From NCBI RefSeq assembly GCF_001458415.1, contig NZ_CYSD01000039.1, forward strand, positions 186,001-250,000: a stretch of DNA of 64,000 bases. The letters run 5' to 3'. The DNA comes from Tritonibacter multivorans. GTDB lineage: Bacteria > Pseudomonadota > Alphaproteobacteria > Rhodobacterales > Rhodobacteraceae. Under the pieces are notes generated by a model. The model did not search any database and was not told the DNA's origin. It saw nothing but the letters and a program-made list of their open reading frames with translations. Made by a program: the position numbers and the translations under genes. Shown here one piece after another: positions 39,800 through 48,986 of the stretch (its first letter is position 1; every line of letters begins with the position of its first letter).

Positions 39800-40578
39800 A
39801 GCGAGAAGAACACCCCAGTGAGGACAAAGTTCGCAGCCAGGATCAGCACGGCGGCGGTCTCAACCGACGACTTGGTCGCGCGGCCCACGCCCTGCGCGCC
39901 GCGGCCCGAGTTCATGCCGTAGTAGCAGCCCAGAGTGGTCGCGATGACGCCAAAGACCGCGCCTTTCACCAGCGAGGAAATCACATCATGGATCTCGAGA
40001 AAGTTCACGGTGTTGACCAGATAGGTCGCCGGGTTAAAGCCAAGGTTCTGTGTGGCCACTGTGTAGCCGCCCATGATACCGATAATGTCGCCAATCCCCA
40101 CCAGCGCAGGCACGGTCAGCAGACCAGCCAGCACACGGGGTGCCACGAGGTATTTCATCGGGTGCGTGGATAGGGTGACCAGCGCGTCGATCTGTTCGGT
40201 CACCTTCATGGTGGCGATCTCGGCGGCAATTGACGACGTCACGCGCGCCGCGATCATTAGTCCTACAAGCACAGGCCCCAATTCGCGCACCATACCAATG
40301 GCGACAATCTGCGGCACCACGGCCTCGGCATTAAAGCGCGCGCCGCCCGCATAGATTTGCAAGGCCAGCGCACCACCGGTGAAAATGGCGGTCAGACCGA
40401 CCACAGGCAGGCTCAGCCAGCCCACCTGCAGTAGCGCGTTCAGCACTTCGCGGCCATAAAACGGCGGGCGCAGCATATGGCTGAAAGTGGACACCACAAA
40501 GGTGCTCAGCCGGCCAAGCGCGGCCAGAAGGCCAAGGGTGGCCGCACCGAGGCGGCCCAGCAGGGCAAGAGGGGTCAT
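39796..40578 (-). CDS. mlaE: phospholipid ABC transporter permease
   Basis: A 260-residue permease of the MlaE family with about six hydrophobic segments and the signature [37 protein letters not shown]. It forms the inner-membrane channel of the Mla system. Its start overlaps the alr stop by four bases, so alr-mlaE-mlaF form an operon. Confidence 0.92.
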   Translation of the reverse strand: MTPLALLGRLGAATLGLLAALGRLSTFVVSTFSHMLRPPFYGREVLNALLQVGWLSLPVVGLTAIFTGGALALQIYAGGARFNAEAVVPQIVAIGMVRELGPVLVGLMIAARVTSSIAAEIATMKVTEQIDALVTLSTHPMKYLVAPRVLAGLLTVPALVGIGDIIGIMGGYTVATQNLGFNPATYLVNTVNFLEIHDVISSLVKGAVFGVIATTLGCYYGMNSGRGAQGVGRATKSSVETAAVLILAANFVLTGVFFSL

Positions 40579-41612
40579 GCAGAATAGGTCCGTGCGTAGC
40601 GGTGGCCAAGGGACGTTAGGATTTCGTAGCCAATGGTGCCCGCAGCATCCGCCATGCGGTCCACGGTCTGGTCTTCGTTGATTAGGGTCAGGACTTCGGG
40701 GTCTGCGCCCAGGTCGGTTACATCCACGGTGATCAGATCCATCGAGACGCGTCCGATGACCGGGCAGGGGGTCTTGCCCGCATAGGCCTGAATGCCGCCG
40801 TTTTGCAGCGCGCGTTGCAGCCCGTCTGCATAACCCGCGGCAATGGTTGCAATGCGGCTCTCGCGCTGCGCGGTCCAGGCATTGCCATAGCCAACGGTTT
40901 CACCTGCGGCGAGAAGCCGCGTTTGAATGACCGGCACCTCCAAGGTGACCACGGGCAGGGCCCCATCGTAGGGCGCACCGCCATAGAGGCCAATGCCCGG
41001 ACGGCAAAGGTCAAAGTGATAATCCGGCCCCAGCAGCAAGCCACCCGTCGCGGACAGCGACCGTGGCAGATCGCAGCCTTCGGTCATGTCGCGGAAGTTC
41101 TTCAGCTGGAACGCATTCATGCCGTGATCGGGCTCATCCGCGCAGGCCAAATGCGACATCAGCAGTACGGGGCCCTGACCCAGCGCAATCTCGCGCACAG
41201 CCGCCCATTCGCCCGCTTCCATGCCCAGCCGGTTCATGCCGCTGTCAAGCTGTACACCAAAGGGATGGCCGGGCAGGGCCTCAAAATGGCGCAGCATCTG
41301 GTCGATCGAATTGAGCATCGGCGTCAGTTGGAAATCCTTCAGCAGCTTGGCGTCACCGTCCATATGGCCGGAAAAGACCGAAATGCCCGGGCCGGGGCCC
41401 AGCGCACGACGCAGGGCAATGCCTTCCTCGGCTGCCGCAACAAAAAAGTTGCGCGCGCCTGCCTCGGCCAGCGCCTTGCCGACGCGACCAGCATCAAGCC
41501 CATAGCCATTTGCCTTGACCACCGCTGCAGTTTCGCAGTTGGTGCGGGAATCCAGATTGCGCCAGTTGATTGCCAGCGCTTCGAGGTTGATTTTCAAACG
41601 TGCCGTACTCAT
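40575..41612 (-). CDS. alr: alanine racemase
   Basis: A 345-residue PLP enzyme making D-alanine for peptidoglycan. The catalytic lysine is Lys33 in [10 protein letters not shown], and the other catalytic site GYGNAWTA is in the C-terminal beta domain. It is the first gene of the alr-mlaE-mlaF operon. The length is normal. Confidence 0.95.
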   Translation of the reverse strand: MSTARLKINLEALAINWRNLDSRTNCETAAVVKANGYGLDAGRVGKALAEAGARNFFVAAAEEGIALRRALGPGPGISVFSGHMDGDAKLLKDFQLTPMLNSIDQMLRHFEALPGHPFGVQLDSGMNRLGMEAGEWAAVREIALGQGPVLLMSHLACADEPDHGMNAFQLKNFRDMTEGCDLPRSLSATGGLLLGPDYHFDLCRPGIGLYGGAPYDGALPVVTLEVPVIQTRLLAAGETVGYGNAWTAQRESRIATIAAGYADGLQRALQNGGIQAYAGKTPCPVIGRVSMDLITVDVTDLGADPEVLTLINEDQTVDRMADAAGTIGYEILTSLGHRYARTYSA

Positions 41613-41776
41613 GCCCCTGTTCTTGACATGGGACGCGCGAGGGTCAAGTGGGAAACGCCTGACCTGGGCGCCAAAGCTTGGCTTGCTGTGACCAAAGTGG
41701 AGCGGCTAGGCTATGATCATTGGTTTTTGAATTACCCCGTACCTTTGGCAGGGCGGCGCAAGAAGGGCGCGACGCG

Positions 41777-42337
41777 ATGACATTTCTGACAGATACTTGG
41801 CTGCGGTTCCTGATTGCCGTGCTGACGCCGACCATTGGTTTTCTGGTCTGGTTCTTCAAACGCAACCTCGATGCGCGCGCGGCGCGGCGGTCCATGGTGC
41901 GCGCGCTTTATGCGGAAATAGATTTTAACACCCGCGATATGGAGCGGTTCCGCCGCAACTCTCCGCCGCCCGAGGTTCTGTCGCAGGTGTTGCGCGATCA
42001 TCCGGACCGCATCCCGCATGTGACAGATGCCCGCCATACCGAAGTGTACCGGGCCAATATCGCGCATCTTCACTTTGTCTCGGACAATGTGTTGCAGCAT
42101 GCGGTGGATTTCTATGGGGTGCTGGAAAAGGTGCGGGTGCAGGTGGACGGGCTGAACTACGGCAGCTTCAAAACCCTGCCGCCGGACAGCCGCGTGCAGG
42201 CGGTGGAGCTGATCCGGGCGACAACCCAAAGCGCGGAAGTGAGTGGCAAACGGTTGATGGCAGAGTTCGAGCGCGAATACCCAAAGCTGGGCCTCACACG
42301 GTTTAATCCGAACGGAAAAGAGGGCCCTGCGCGCTGA
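41777..42337 (+). CDS. membrane-anchored protein of unknown function
   Basis: A 186-residue protein from ATG 41777 (MTFLTDTWLRFLIAVLTPTIGFLVWFF). One N-terminal membrane segment is followed by a charged, mostly helical cytoplasmic region. No family is recognised. It is divergent from alr and followed by 650 bases without a conventional gene. Confidence 0.65.
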   Translation: MTFLTDTWLRFLIAVLTPTIGFLVWFFKRNLDARAARRSMVRALYAEIDFNTRDMERFRRNSPPPEVLSQVLRDHPDRIPHVTDARHTEVYRANIAHLHFVSDNVLQHAVDFYGVLEKVRVQVDGLNYGSFKTLPPDSRVQAVELIRATTQSAEVSGKRLMAEFEREYPKLGLTRFNPNGKEGPAR

Positions 42338-42390
42338 AAGCAGCGGGTGGCGCATTGCACGAGAACAAAAAGCGCGGGCAAAACAGGTAC

Positions 42391-42413
42391 AAAAAAACCG
42401 CCACTGCGGCGGT
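42391..42413 (-). terminator. terminator of the minus-strand microgene
   Basis: ACCGCC (42397-42402) with GGCGGT (42408-42413), five-base loop, followed on the minus strand by seven T residues. The strong T-run and stem mark the 3' end of a minus-strand transcript that has no conventional gene. Confidence 0.85.
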
Positions 42414-42493
42414 GATGGTTGAGTGGGGTTTTGTCGACGTCGCGTTTTTAAACACTGTCCGCCGTATGGATCACACTTCCGTATTGACCGCCA

Positions 42494-42544
42494 TTAAATG
42501 CAGTCGTTCAGCCATACAGGCACCGTCACAGGCACTGTCGTCAT
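42494..42544 (-). other. second tiny frame (16 codons) in frame with the first
   Basis: MTTVPVTVPVWLNDCI, from ATG 42544 to TAA 42494. It shares the frame of the microframe at 42569-42601, separated by TAA and eight sense codons. It has no ribosome site of its own. Two short direct repeats lie in it (GTGCCTGT twice) and just before it (CGGATGACGAC twice). Possibly the remnant of a longer peptide or the product of re-initiation. Confidence 0.3.
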
Positions 42545-42568
42545 CCGGTCGTCATCCGACGGTGGTGT

Positions 42569-42601
42569 TTAAACGATGATCGGATCAGGTCCAAATCTCA
42601 T
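42569..42601 (-). CDS. ten-codon peptide frame with strong ribosome site
   Basis: ATG 42601 to TAA 42569 encodes MRFGPDPIIV. AAGAGGAG lies eight bases before the start, one of the best Shine-Dalgarno sites in the window. It is much shorter than a usual gene, and nothing is known to me that matches it, so it is offered as a candidate peptide or leader. Confidence 0.45.
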   Translation of the reverse strand: MRFGPDPIIV

Positions 42602-42684
42602 GTCGTCTTCTCCTCTTTTGTGGATCAGGCGCCGTTGTTGTCTGGCCCACAATCCGTTTGAAGCCCAGCTGGGCTATGCCTCTA

Positions 42685-42713
42685 GATATACGCCAAAACA
42701 CCCTATTTCACAA
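42685..42713 (-). promoter_or_regulatory. sigma-70-like promoter of the microgene
   Basis: Minus strand: TTGTGA (42713-42708), 17 bases, TATATC (42690-42685). The spacing is optimal and the -10 agrees well with TATAAT. Transcription would begin near 42678. Confidence 0.5.
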
Positions 42714-42803
42714 GGACACGTTTGCGCGCATGGCGGGTGTCCCGGCGATGCAAGGCCGGGCTTCCACCGTAGAATATGGGGTCGATTTGGCTAATTTCAA
42801 GTG

Positions 42804-42916
42804 AACGCGCCGCGCAGCGGCGCGCGGCCCAAACAGGGGCGCTTGCATCTTTGATGCAGGTGCGACTGGCGGGAGAGCCCCGCCCGCCGCAGGCGCTGTC
42901 CGCAAACCGCGGACAG
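42804..42916 (+). repeat. multi-hairpin interspersed element, copy C
   Basis: CGCGCCGC-GCA-GCGGCGCG hairpin (42806-42824), GGCCCAAACAGGGGCG, GCATC-TTT-GATGC hairpin, GGCGGGAGAGCCCCGCCCGCCGCAGGCG, and CTGTCCGC-AAACC-GCGGACAG hairpin (42896-42916). It matches copy B closely. It lies between the microgene promoter and the dnaB 3' end. Confidence 0.75.
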
Positions 42917-42987
42917 GCAGCCACCCGCGCGCGGTGTGGTTTTCGGGGACCGGTGGGGCCGCGCGCAGGCGGGGGCTGTCTTTGCCG

Positions 42988-44562
42988 TCAGTAGCCGTCG
43001 GGCTGTTGCTGCCAGGGTTTGGCGAGGTTGCCAAAGCGGGTGAACTGGCTTTCAAACGACAGTTCTACAGTCCCAATCGGACCGTGACGCTGCTTGCCGA
43101 CAATGACTTCCGCCTTGCCGTGCAGACGCTCCATCGCTTCTTTCCATTCTTCCATTTTATCCAGCTCGTGGTCGCCGGGCTTTTCGCGTTCTTTGTAGTA
43201 TTCCTCGCGGAACACGAACATCACCACGTCGGCATCCTGTTCGATCGAGCCCGATTCCCGCAGGTCAGACAGCTGCGGACGTTTATCGTCACGGCTTTCC
43301 ACACCCCGGCTCAGCTGGGACAGGGCGACCACGGGAATGTTCAACTCTTTTGCGATGGCCTTCATGCCCATGGAGATTTCGCCAATCTCCTGAACCCGGT
43401 TGTCCGACATACCACGGCACAGCTGCAAATAGTCGATGACCAGCAGATCCAGCCCATGGGTCCGTTTCAGGCGGCGGGCGCGGGCGGCCAGCTGCGAGAT
43501 CGGGATCGCAGGCGTGTCGTCAATGAACAGCGGGCAGGCTTCGAGGTCTTTTGCCGCCTGCACAAAGCGGCGGAATTCCTCTTCGGTCATGTCACCCTGA
43601 CGGATCTTGTGGCTGGAGACCTCAGATGCTTCGGCCAGAATACGGCCCGCCAGCTGTTCGGCCGACATCTCGAGGCTGAAGAAGCCCACAACACCGCCAT
43701 CAACCGCGCCTTCGGTGCCGTCGGGTTTCAGGCCCTTCTTATAGGCTTTGGCCACATTGAACGCCACGTTGGTCGCAAGCGAGGTTTTCCCCATCGACGG
43801 ACGCCCCGCGAGGATCAGAAGGTCCGACGGGTGCAGGCCACCAAGCTGTTTGTCGAGATCATCGAGCCCCGTGGAAATACCTGCCATGCCGCCACCGCGC
43901 TGGTAGGCTTCATTGGTGACATTCACCGCCTCGGTGACAGCGCGTAGGAAGGATTTGAAACCCTGCTCGGTCTGGCCCTGTTCGGCCAGCGAATAAAGCG
44001 CCTGTTCCGCCTTGACGATTTGTTCTTTGGGTTCGGATGACACATCGACCCGGCGGGCCTCATCCGCGATGGTCTTACCCAGTGCGATTAGCTCGCGGCG
44101 GATCGCGAGATCATAAATCATCTGCGCATAGTCGCGCACCGCAAAGGCCGAGATCGAGGCAGAGGCCAGTTTCACCAAATAGGCCGCGCCACCCAGTTCC
44201 TTCAGCCCTGCGTCATCTTCCATAAACGCCTTCAGCGTCACCGGAGATGCCAACGCGTTCTTGGAGATTCGCGCCTTTGCAACTTCGTAGATGCGGGTGT
44301 GGACCGGGTCATAGAAATGGTTGGCGTCAATGATCGAGGCAACTTTGTCATAGACGTCGTTGTTGGTCAGAATTGCCCCCAGCAGTTGCTGTTCCGCTTC
44401 CACGGAGTGGGGCAATTCACTTGCCTGCAGCTCTTGGTTTTGCGCCTCTGGCGCCGCCATGTGTCCGTCTGCCAAACCGGCAGTCGTGGGCATATGACCT
44501 TGGGACGGGTCATTCGACAGTGGCGGCTGCGGATCGCCGTTCAAATGGGTGATCTCGTTCAT
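42988..44562 (-). CDS. dnaB: replicative DNA helicase
   Basis: A 524-residue hexameric helicase that unwinds DNA at the replication fork. Walker A GRPSMGKTSLATN is in the C-terminal RecA-like domain, preceded by the DnaB N-domain (HSVEAEQQLLGAILTNNDVYDK). The start is placed at ATG 44562, where GAGAG precedes it; an in-frame ATG at 44574 is also possible. The ~50-residue N-terminal extension is low in complexity. pyrE lies upstream on the same strand, separated by a terminator. Confidence 0.95.
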   Translation of the reverse strand: MNEITHLNGDPQPPLSNDPSQGHMPTTAGLADGHMAAPEAQNQELQASELPHSVEAEQQLLGAILTNNDVYDKVASIIDANHFYDPVHTRIYEVAKARISKNALASPVTLKAFMEDDAGLKELGGAAYLVKLASASISAFAVRDYAQMIYDLAIRRELIALGKTIADEARRVDVSSEPKEQIVKAEQALYSLAEQGQTEQGFKSFLRAVTEAVNVTNEAYQRGGGMAGISTGLDDLDKQLGGLHPSDLLILAGRPSMGKTSLATNVAFNVAKAYKKGLKPDGTEGAVDGGVVGFFSLEMSAEQLAGRILAEASEVSSHKIRQGDMTEEEFRRFVQAAKDLEACPLFIDDTPAIPISQLAARARRLKRTHGLDLLVIDYLQLCRGMSDNRVQEIGEISMGMKAIAKELNIPVVALSQLSRGVESRDDKRPQLSDLRESGSIEQDADVVMFVFREEYYKEREKPGDHELDKMEEWKEAMERLHGKAEVIVGKQRHGPIGTVELSFESQFTRFGNLAKPWQQQPDGY

Positions 44563-44867
44563 CTCTGCTCTCATCCGTTGAGCCAAACCTATACCCCGAG
44601 CCCGCGCGATTTGACCATCTGGAAATGCCTGTGGGGGCAATGTGGATAAATGCGGACCGGGGTGTGAGCAATATTGCAACGCGGCACAGATGACGCAGCG
44701 CGGCGTCAGGATCTGGGGGTGCGATTTCTCACGACCCCAATATACGCGATATCGAGCTGCGATTCGAGAAAGAGTTTTCCACAGGTTTCCCACGGCGCAA
44801 ATTGAAGCAATCGGGTCGCAATCGGGGGTATGTGAAAAAAAGGACTAAAAACGGCAGACTTAGCTGC
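44563..44867. other. dnaB upstream gap with DnaA boxes
   Basis: 305 bases. TGTGGATAA at 44641-44649 is a perfect DnaA box (TTATCCACA on the other strand) and TTTTCCACA at 44775-44783 has one mismatch. Both lie in the expected promoter region of dnaB, so DnaA-linked control of dnaB is plausible. I see no open frame worth calling. Confidence 0.6.
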
Positions 44868-44908
44868 TGAAAAACTGCACCTGACCGAACGGTCGTTCGG
44901 ACAGGTGC
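44868..44908 (-). terminator. terminator of pyrE
   Basis: A long stem, GCACCTG-A-CCGAACG (44877-44891) against CGTTCGG-A-CAGGTGC (44894-44908), one mismatch, followed on the minus strand by a T-rich run (AGTTTTTC). It lies 15 bases beyond the pyrE stop. Confidence 0.9.
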
Positions 44909-44923
44909 TGGGCCATTCTGCCC

Positions 44924-45604
44924 TTAGGCTTTTTTGTTGGCATCCTGCCAGGCGCGGGGATCTTTCAGGAAACGCTCAACTTCGTCCAGTGTCTCGACCG
45001 AGAAGCTGCCCTGCGCGCGGGCTTCGGCCAGCACATCCCACCAGGTGCAGAGATAGTGCAGCTCGACCCCGTGATCGCCGAGCGTCTTCGTGGTTTCTGG
45101 GAAGATGTCGTAGTAGAAGATCACCGCTGTGTGGCCGCAAGAAGCGCCGGTTTCGCGGATCGCATCGACAAACGACAGTTTGGAGCCGCCATCGGTGGTC
45201 AGGTCCTCGACCAGCAGAACACGTTCGCCTTCGCTCATCGCGCCTTCAATGCGGGCATTGCGTCCATAGCCTTTGGGCTTCTTGCGCACATAGGTCATTG
45301 GCAGGGCCATACGTTCGGCCACGAGGGCGGCGAACGGGATGCCTGCGGTCTCTCCGCCAGCGATATTGTCGAACGCCTCAAAGCCCGCGTTGCGCATCAC
45401 GGTGACGGTCATGAAATCCATCAGGGTTGCGCGAATGCGCGGGAAGGAGATCAGCTTGCGGCAATCAATGTAGCTGGGCGAGGGCAGGCCAGAGGCCAGC
45501 GTGTAGGGCTCGTCGGTGTTGAAATTCACGGCACCGATTTCCAGCAGCATGCGCGCGGACAGGCGGGCGATTTCTTCGCGGGTGGGGTAGGCGGTGGGGA
45601 TCAT
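44924..45604 (-). CDS. pyrE: orotate phosphoribosyltransferase
   Basis: A 226-residue enzyme that joins orotate to PRPP to form OMP in pyrimidine synthesis. The PRPP-binding loop is [16 protein letters not shown]. pyrC is 84 bases upstream on the same strand with a hairpin between. The start is ATG 45604. The length is normal for alphaproteobacteria. Confidence 0.94.
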   Translation of the reverse strand: MIPTAYPTREEIARLSARMLLEIGAVNFNTDEPYTLASGLPSPSYIDCRKLISFPRIRATLMDFMTVTVMRNAGFEAFDNIAGGETAGIPFAALVAERMALPMTYVRKKPKGYGRNARIEGAMSEGERVLLVEDLTTDGGSKLSFVDAIRETGASCGHTAVIFYYDIFPETTKTLGDHGVELHYLCTWWDVLAEARAQGSFSVETLDEVERFLKDPRAWQDANKKA

Positions 45605-45644
45605 CGGATGTGTCCTCTGAGGTCTTTTTGGGGGGCGGGTGCAA

Positions 45645-45668
45645 CAAAGGCCCCCGCGGGGGCCTTTG
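45645..45668 (-). terminator. hairpin between pyrC and pyrE
   Basis: A perfect 24-base palindrome, CAAAGGCCCCCG joined to CGGGGGCCTTTG. On the minus strand it sits 20 bases after pyrC and 40 before pyrE. Weak T-run; it may be a terminator or attenuator controlling pyrE. Confidence 0.7.
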
Positions 45669-45688
45669 AAAAGAAATAGAAAACAGGA

Positions 45689-46729
45689 TCAGGCCACGGA
45701 CCAGTGAACCGGATAGCCCGGATCAAAAACGGTCACGGGTCCTTCAACCGTGTCGATGGCTTTGGGGAAATCCACAGCGGCGTCGTGTTTCACCAATGTC
45801 ATCTCACCTGCGTTGACCGGTAGGCCGTAGTAGGCTGGGCCGTGCAAAGAGGCAAAGCCTGCCAGCTTGTCCAGTGCGTCTTCTTCCTCAAACACATGCG
45901 CGAGCAGGGGCATCGTGTTCGTGGCGGTGAAGCAACCGGCACAGCCACAGGGTTGCAGTTTGTTGGCGTCGGTATGCGGTGCGGAATCCGTGCCAAGGAA
46001 ATAGCGCGGATCGCCCGAAGTTGCAGCCGCGCGCAGGGCGAGACGGTGGATTTCGCGCTTGGCCACTGGCAGGCAGTAGTAATGCGGCTTGATACCACCT
46101 GCGAGGATGTGGTTGCGGTTGATGATCAGGTGGTGCGTGGTGATTGTTGCACCAAGGTTCCTCGTCGAGGCCTTCACATAGTCCACCGCGTTCTTGGTGG
46201 TGATATGTTCCATTACCACTTTGAGGTCTGGGATCTCTTTGCGGATCGGGTCCAGCACGCGATCGATGAACACGGCTTCGCGGTCAAAGATGTCGATGTC
46301 GCTGTCTACGACTTCGCCGTGCACGCACATGGGCATGCCGATCTCGGCCATTTTTTCCAGAACCGGATAGATTTTGGTGAAGTCACGCACGCCAGAAGAG
46401 GAGTTTGTGGTTGCGCCCGCCGGGTAAAGTTTTGCGGCGGTGACAATGCCTGCAGCATGAGCGGCGGCCACGTCGGCCGGATCGGTTTCCTCGGTGAGGT
46501 AAAGCGTCATGAGCGGCGTGAACTCCATGCCTGCGGGCAGCGCATCTGCGATCCGGGTGGCATAGGCCTGCGCGTCCGCGCCGGTCAAAACAGGCGGCAC
46601 AAGGTTCGGCATCACAATGGCACGACCAAAATCACGGGCTGTTTCCGGCAGCACCGCGCGCAGCATATCACCGTCGCGCAAATGCAGATGCCAGTCGTCG
46701 GGGCGGGGGATCGTCAGGCTCTGGGTCAT
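45689..46729 (-). CDS. pyrC: dihydroorotase
   Basis: A 346-residue zinc amidohydrolase that closes carbamoyl-aspartate to dihydroorotate. The metal motif DWHLHLRDG follows [11 protein letters not shown]. The start is ATG 46729; an upstream in-frame Met adds six residues. pyrE follows on the same strand. Complete, length as E. coli type PyrC. Confidence 0.95.
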   Translation of the reverse strand: MTQSLTIPRPDDWHLHLRDGDMLRAVLPETARDFGRAIVMPNLVPPVLTGADAQAYATRIADALPAGMEFTPLMTLYLTEETDPADVAAAHAAGIVTAAKLYPAGATTNSSSGVRDFTKIYPVLEKMAEIGMPMCVHGEVVDSDIDIFDREAVFIDRVLDPIRKEIPDLKVVMEHITTKNAVDYVKASTRNLGATITTHHLIINRNHILAGGIKPHYYCLPVAKREIHRLALRAAATSGDPRYFLGTDSAPHTDANKLQPCGCAGCFTATNTMPLLAHVFEEEDALDKLAGFASLHGPAYYGLPVNAGEMTLVKHDAAVDFPKAIDTVEGPVTVFDPGYPVHWSVA

Positions 46730-46806
46730 GAGACCGCGCGATAGCACAGGCGCGGTCTTATGGGAAGTCCGGAGGGGGGCAAAAGCATCTTGGGCAGGGG
46801 GCTTTC

Positions 46807-47790
46807 TCAGCCGTTGGTGCCGTTGCCCGCTGCGTCAGAAAGGCCCAGATCTTCTTCGAGTTTCTCAAGACGTTTGCGGAAATGAGGGGCGCTAAAGCGA
46901 TTGCAGACGTTTCGGCACAGCCAATGGGCCATCTGCGGGCGGTCGGCCTGATCCAGCACATACAACAGACCGCGCAGGTATCCACGGTGGTCACGACGGG
47001 CGCGGGCCATTTTGTAGAAGGCTGCGCGAGTCAATTTCCCATTGCCTGCAAGGTCGATCACGTCGTCGAGAATCTCCATCTCCATCAGACGATTCTGGAT
47101 GCCCTGACCCATGTAGGGCAGTTCCAGAAGTTCGGTGTTCGGAGCCCGGAACAACGTGGCATGCATCGAGTCCAGCTGAACGTTCGGGTCATAGATGACA
47201 AAGGCTTTTTCGGCGGCTTCGAGCATTTCGGGCGCGTAGCCATAACGATCGGTGAAAGACACCCGGCGCATTTCCACAAAGCGGTCGTCCCAGCGTGCGA
47301 CACTGGGGTCCAGCGTAGCCTGCGGCTGGATCGCCAGCACCGTTGCATCCGGCGCGGCGACCGAAAAGGCTGCCGCCGCATAGGCGCAGGGGCCCGCGCC
47401 ATAGAAAACCACATTGTCGAATTCGTCGAAAAAGCCATCGTCGATCAGCTGATCGAAAAAGCCATAGACTTCTTCGTCGCGGAACCAGGTGTCGCCATCG
47501 CACATGACACACAGATGCGACCAGCCCAGGTCTTTGACCGCGCTAAACCCAAGCGGGTGTGCTTTGGGCGATAGGGCGCGAATGCCGCCCATGCTTTCGA
47601 AAGATACGAACAGGGTGTTGCTCTGGTCGATGAAAGTGGCAAAGTGACGGGGTCCCAGTGGTTGGAACATACCGTGTTCTTCCGCCATTTCGGCAATCGC
47701 CGTTGCCCAGTCTTTGGGGGCCAAATCTGACAGATCGCGATCCAGAATTTCAGTCGCTTCTTCCATGCCCGTTTCCATGTCCACACCCAT
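46807..47790 (-). CDS. conserved protein of unknown function, alpha/beta-hydrolase-like
   Basis: A 327-residue protein. Some roseobacter annotations call it phosphoadenosine phosphosulfate reductase, but the reductase motifs are not visible. The segment [36 protein letters not shown] looks like a nucleophile-elbow region of an alpha/beta-hydrolase in which the nucleophile is replaced by Pro-Cys. The start is uncertain: ATG 47790, or TTG 47808, or internal Mets ([11 protein letters not shown]). It lies upstream of pyrC on the same strand and ends 77 bases before it. Confidence 0.6.
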   Translation of the reverse strand: MGVDMETGMEEATEILDRDLSDLAPKDWATAIAEMAEEHGMFQPLGPRHFATFIDQSNTLFVSFESMGGIRALSPKAHPLGFSAVKDLGWSHLCVMCDGDTWFRDEEVYGFFDQLIDDGFFDEFDNVVFYGAGPCAYAAAAFSVAAPDATVLAIQPQATLDPSVARWDDRFVEMRRVSFTDRYGYAPEMLEAAEKAFVIYDPNVQLDSMHATLFRAPNTELLELPYMGQGIQNRLMEMEILDDVIDLAGNGKLTRAAFYKMARARRDHRGYLRGLLYVLDQADRPQMAHWLCRNVCNRFSAPHFRKRLEKLEEDLGLSDAAGNGTNG

Positions 47791-47915
47791 GCCCGTTTTC
47801 AGGTTCAACCGGTTGCCCTGTCCTCATAATGCCTCATGGGTAATTTAGGATTAAGGCCAAATTGGGAAAAACCTATGCCTTATTGCTGGCTTCCAGCCTT
47901 ATGGGGAAGGGGTGT

Positions 47916-48986
47916 TTAGGTTTTTCGAAGCCGGTCGGCGGCTTCTACGCGCAACCCCAAAGTTGCAAATCCTGTCAGCGTGCGTCCGGTCACGGCTGAA
48001 ATCGGCCGCGAGGGAGAGGCCATCATCAGGCGACCAAACAGGGCCCGATAGGGTTCCTGCCGCATCAGTTGTGAAAACCGCTCATGGCGCCAGACACCGG
48101 CCCGCGCGTGAAGGCGTGCCAGTCTCTCATCTTCGAGGTATTCTTCGACAAGGGCCGCTCGGGCGTCGCGGTAGCGGGCGATGGACAGGTCTTCGTCCAC
48201 ATTGAAGTTGCGTTCGACCCAGTAATCCATACCCAGCGGCAGGTCTGACCGGTTCACACGGCCACGGGCTGATTTCAGCACAAAGCTCTCCATCGCGCCA
48301 AGCGGGTAATGGTTCAGCTGAGCGAACTTGAAATTGTCCTGCCCGTAGTTTGAGAACAGTCGCTTGGTTTTGAAATCCCCGCTCAGTTCGCGGCCCGTGC
48401 AATCAAACCAGCGGTAGTTTTCCAGCCGTTCTTCTTCTTTCACGCCGCGCGGGCGATGCACGCCGAGTTTCCGGTAAGTGCCATTGTTGCGATACAGCGT
48501 CTTGAACATGGCAGCGCGCCACGGCCAGTGGATCACAGAGGGTGCGCAACGGGTGAAATGTTCGGTCACGGGATCGGTCGAAAACCGCACTTTGTCGCCA
48601 TTGCCAAATAGCCGCCAGGTCAACGTGATCGCATCGGCCTCGGGGAGGGCCGCAAACAGATCTTCCAACCGCCCTTCGCCTGAGTGAATGTTCACGAACT
48701 CATCGATATCGCAGGTCAGGATCCAGTCTGCCTCTTTCACCAGCGGGTGTTTGGAGGCGATTTTCAGTGCGGTGAACTGGATGCCCTGTTTTTCGTAAGG
48801 GCCGTTATTGCGCACATGGGTCAACAGCCCCATTTCTTGCATCCGGTCCAGCATCCGGTCGGTGCCGTCTTCGCAATCGTTTGAAAACACCAGAAAGTCA
48901 GTGAAGCCCACGGCCCGATGATGGGCCAGCCATTCCAGCAGAAAGGCGGCCTCATTTCGAACGGTCAAAACGGCAAGGGTGCGCAA
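47916..48986 (-). CDS. glycosyltransferase family 2-like protein (paralogue 3)
   Basis: A 356-residue paralogue of the genes at 14812 and 17461. The start chosen is TTG 48986 (LRTLAVLTVRNEAAFLLEW), with GGAGAG eight bases before it; longer frames reach 49214 but read poorly. The D-x-D-like motif is TCDIDEFVNIH near residue 91. A C-terminal region KTLYRNNGTYRKLGVHRPRG matches paralogue 2. The acceptor is unknown. Confidence 0.75.
   Translation of the reverse strand: MRTLAVLTVRNEAAFLLEWLAHHRAVGFTDFLVFSNDCEDGTDRMLDRMQEMGLLTHVRNNGPYEKQGIQFTALKIASKHPLVKEADWILTCDIDEFVNIHSGEGRLEDLFAALPEADAITLTWRLFGNGDKVRFSTDPVTEHFTRCAPSVIHWPWRAAMFKTLYRNNGTYRKLGVHRPRGVKEEERLENYRWFDCTGRELSGDFKTKRLFSNYGQDNFKFAQLNHYPLGAMESFVLKSARGRVNRSDLPLGMDYWVERNFNVDEDLSIARYRDARAALVEEYLEDERLARLHARAGVWRHERFSQLMRQEPYRALFGRLMMASPSRPISAVTGRTLTGFATLGLRVEAADRLRKT

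Larger units (their letters stand above)
42391..42678 (-). ncRNA. short minus-strand transcript unit with a tiny open frame
   Basis: A promoter-like pair (42685-42713) and a strong terminator (42391-42413) enclose about 290 bases with no long reading frame. The 5' leader carries a self-complementary AGCCCAGCTGGGCT hairpin, then a Shine-Dalgarno AAGAGGAG and the tiny frame at 42601. The unit fits an sRNA or leader-peptide RNA. I do not recognise it. It lies between the 41777 gene and dnaB. Confidence 0.6.

Noticed and set aside
42569-42571. UAA of the microframe as a recoded stop (selenocysteine or pyrrolysine)
   Set aside because: Those use UGA and UAG; no SECIS-like element is seen.
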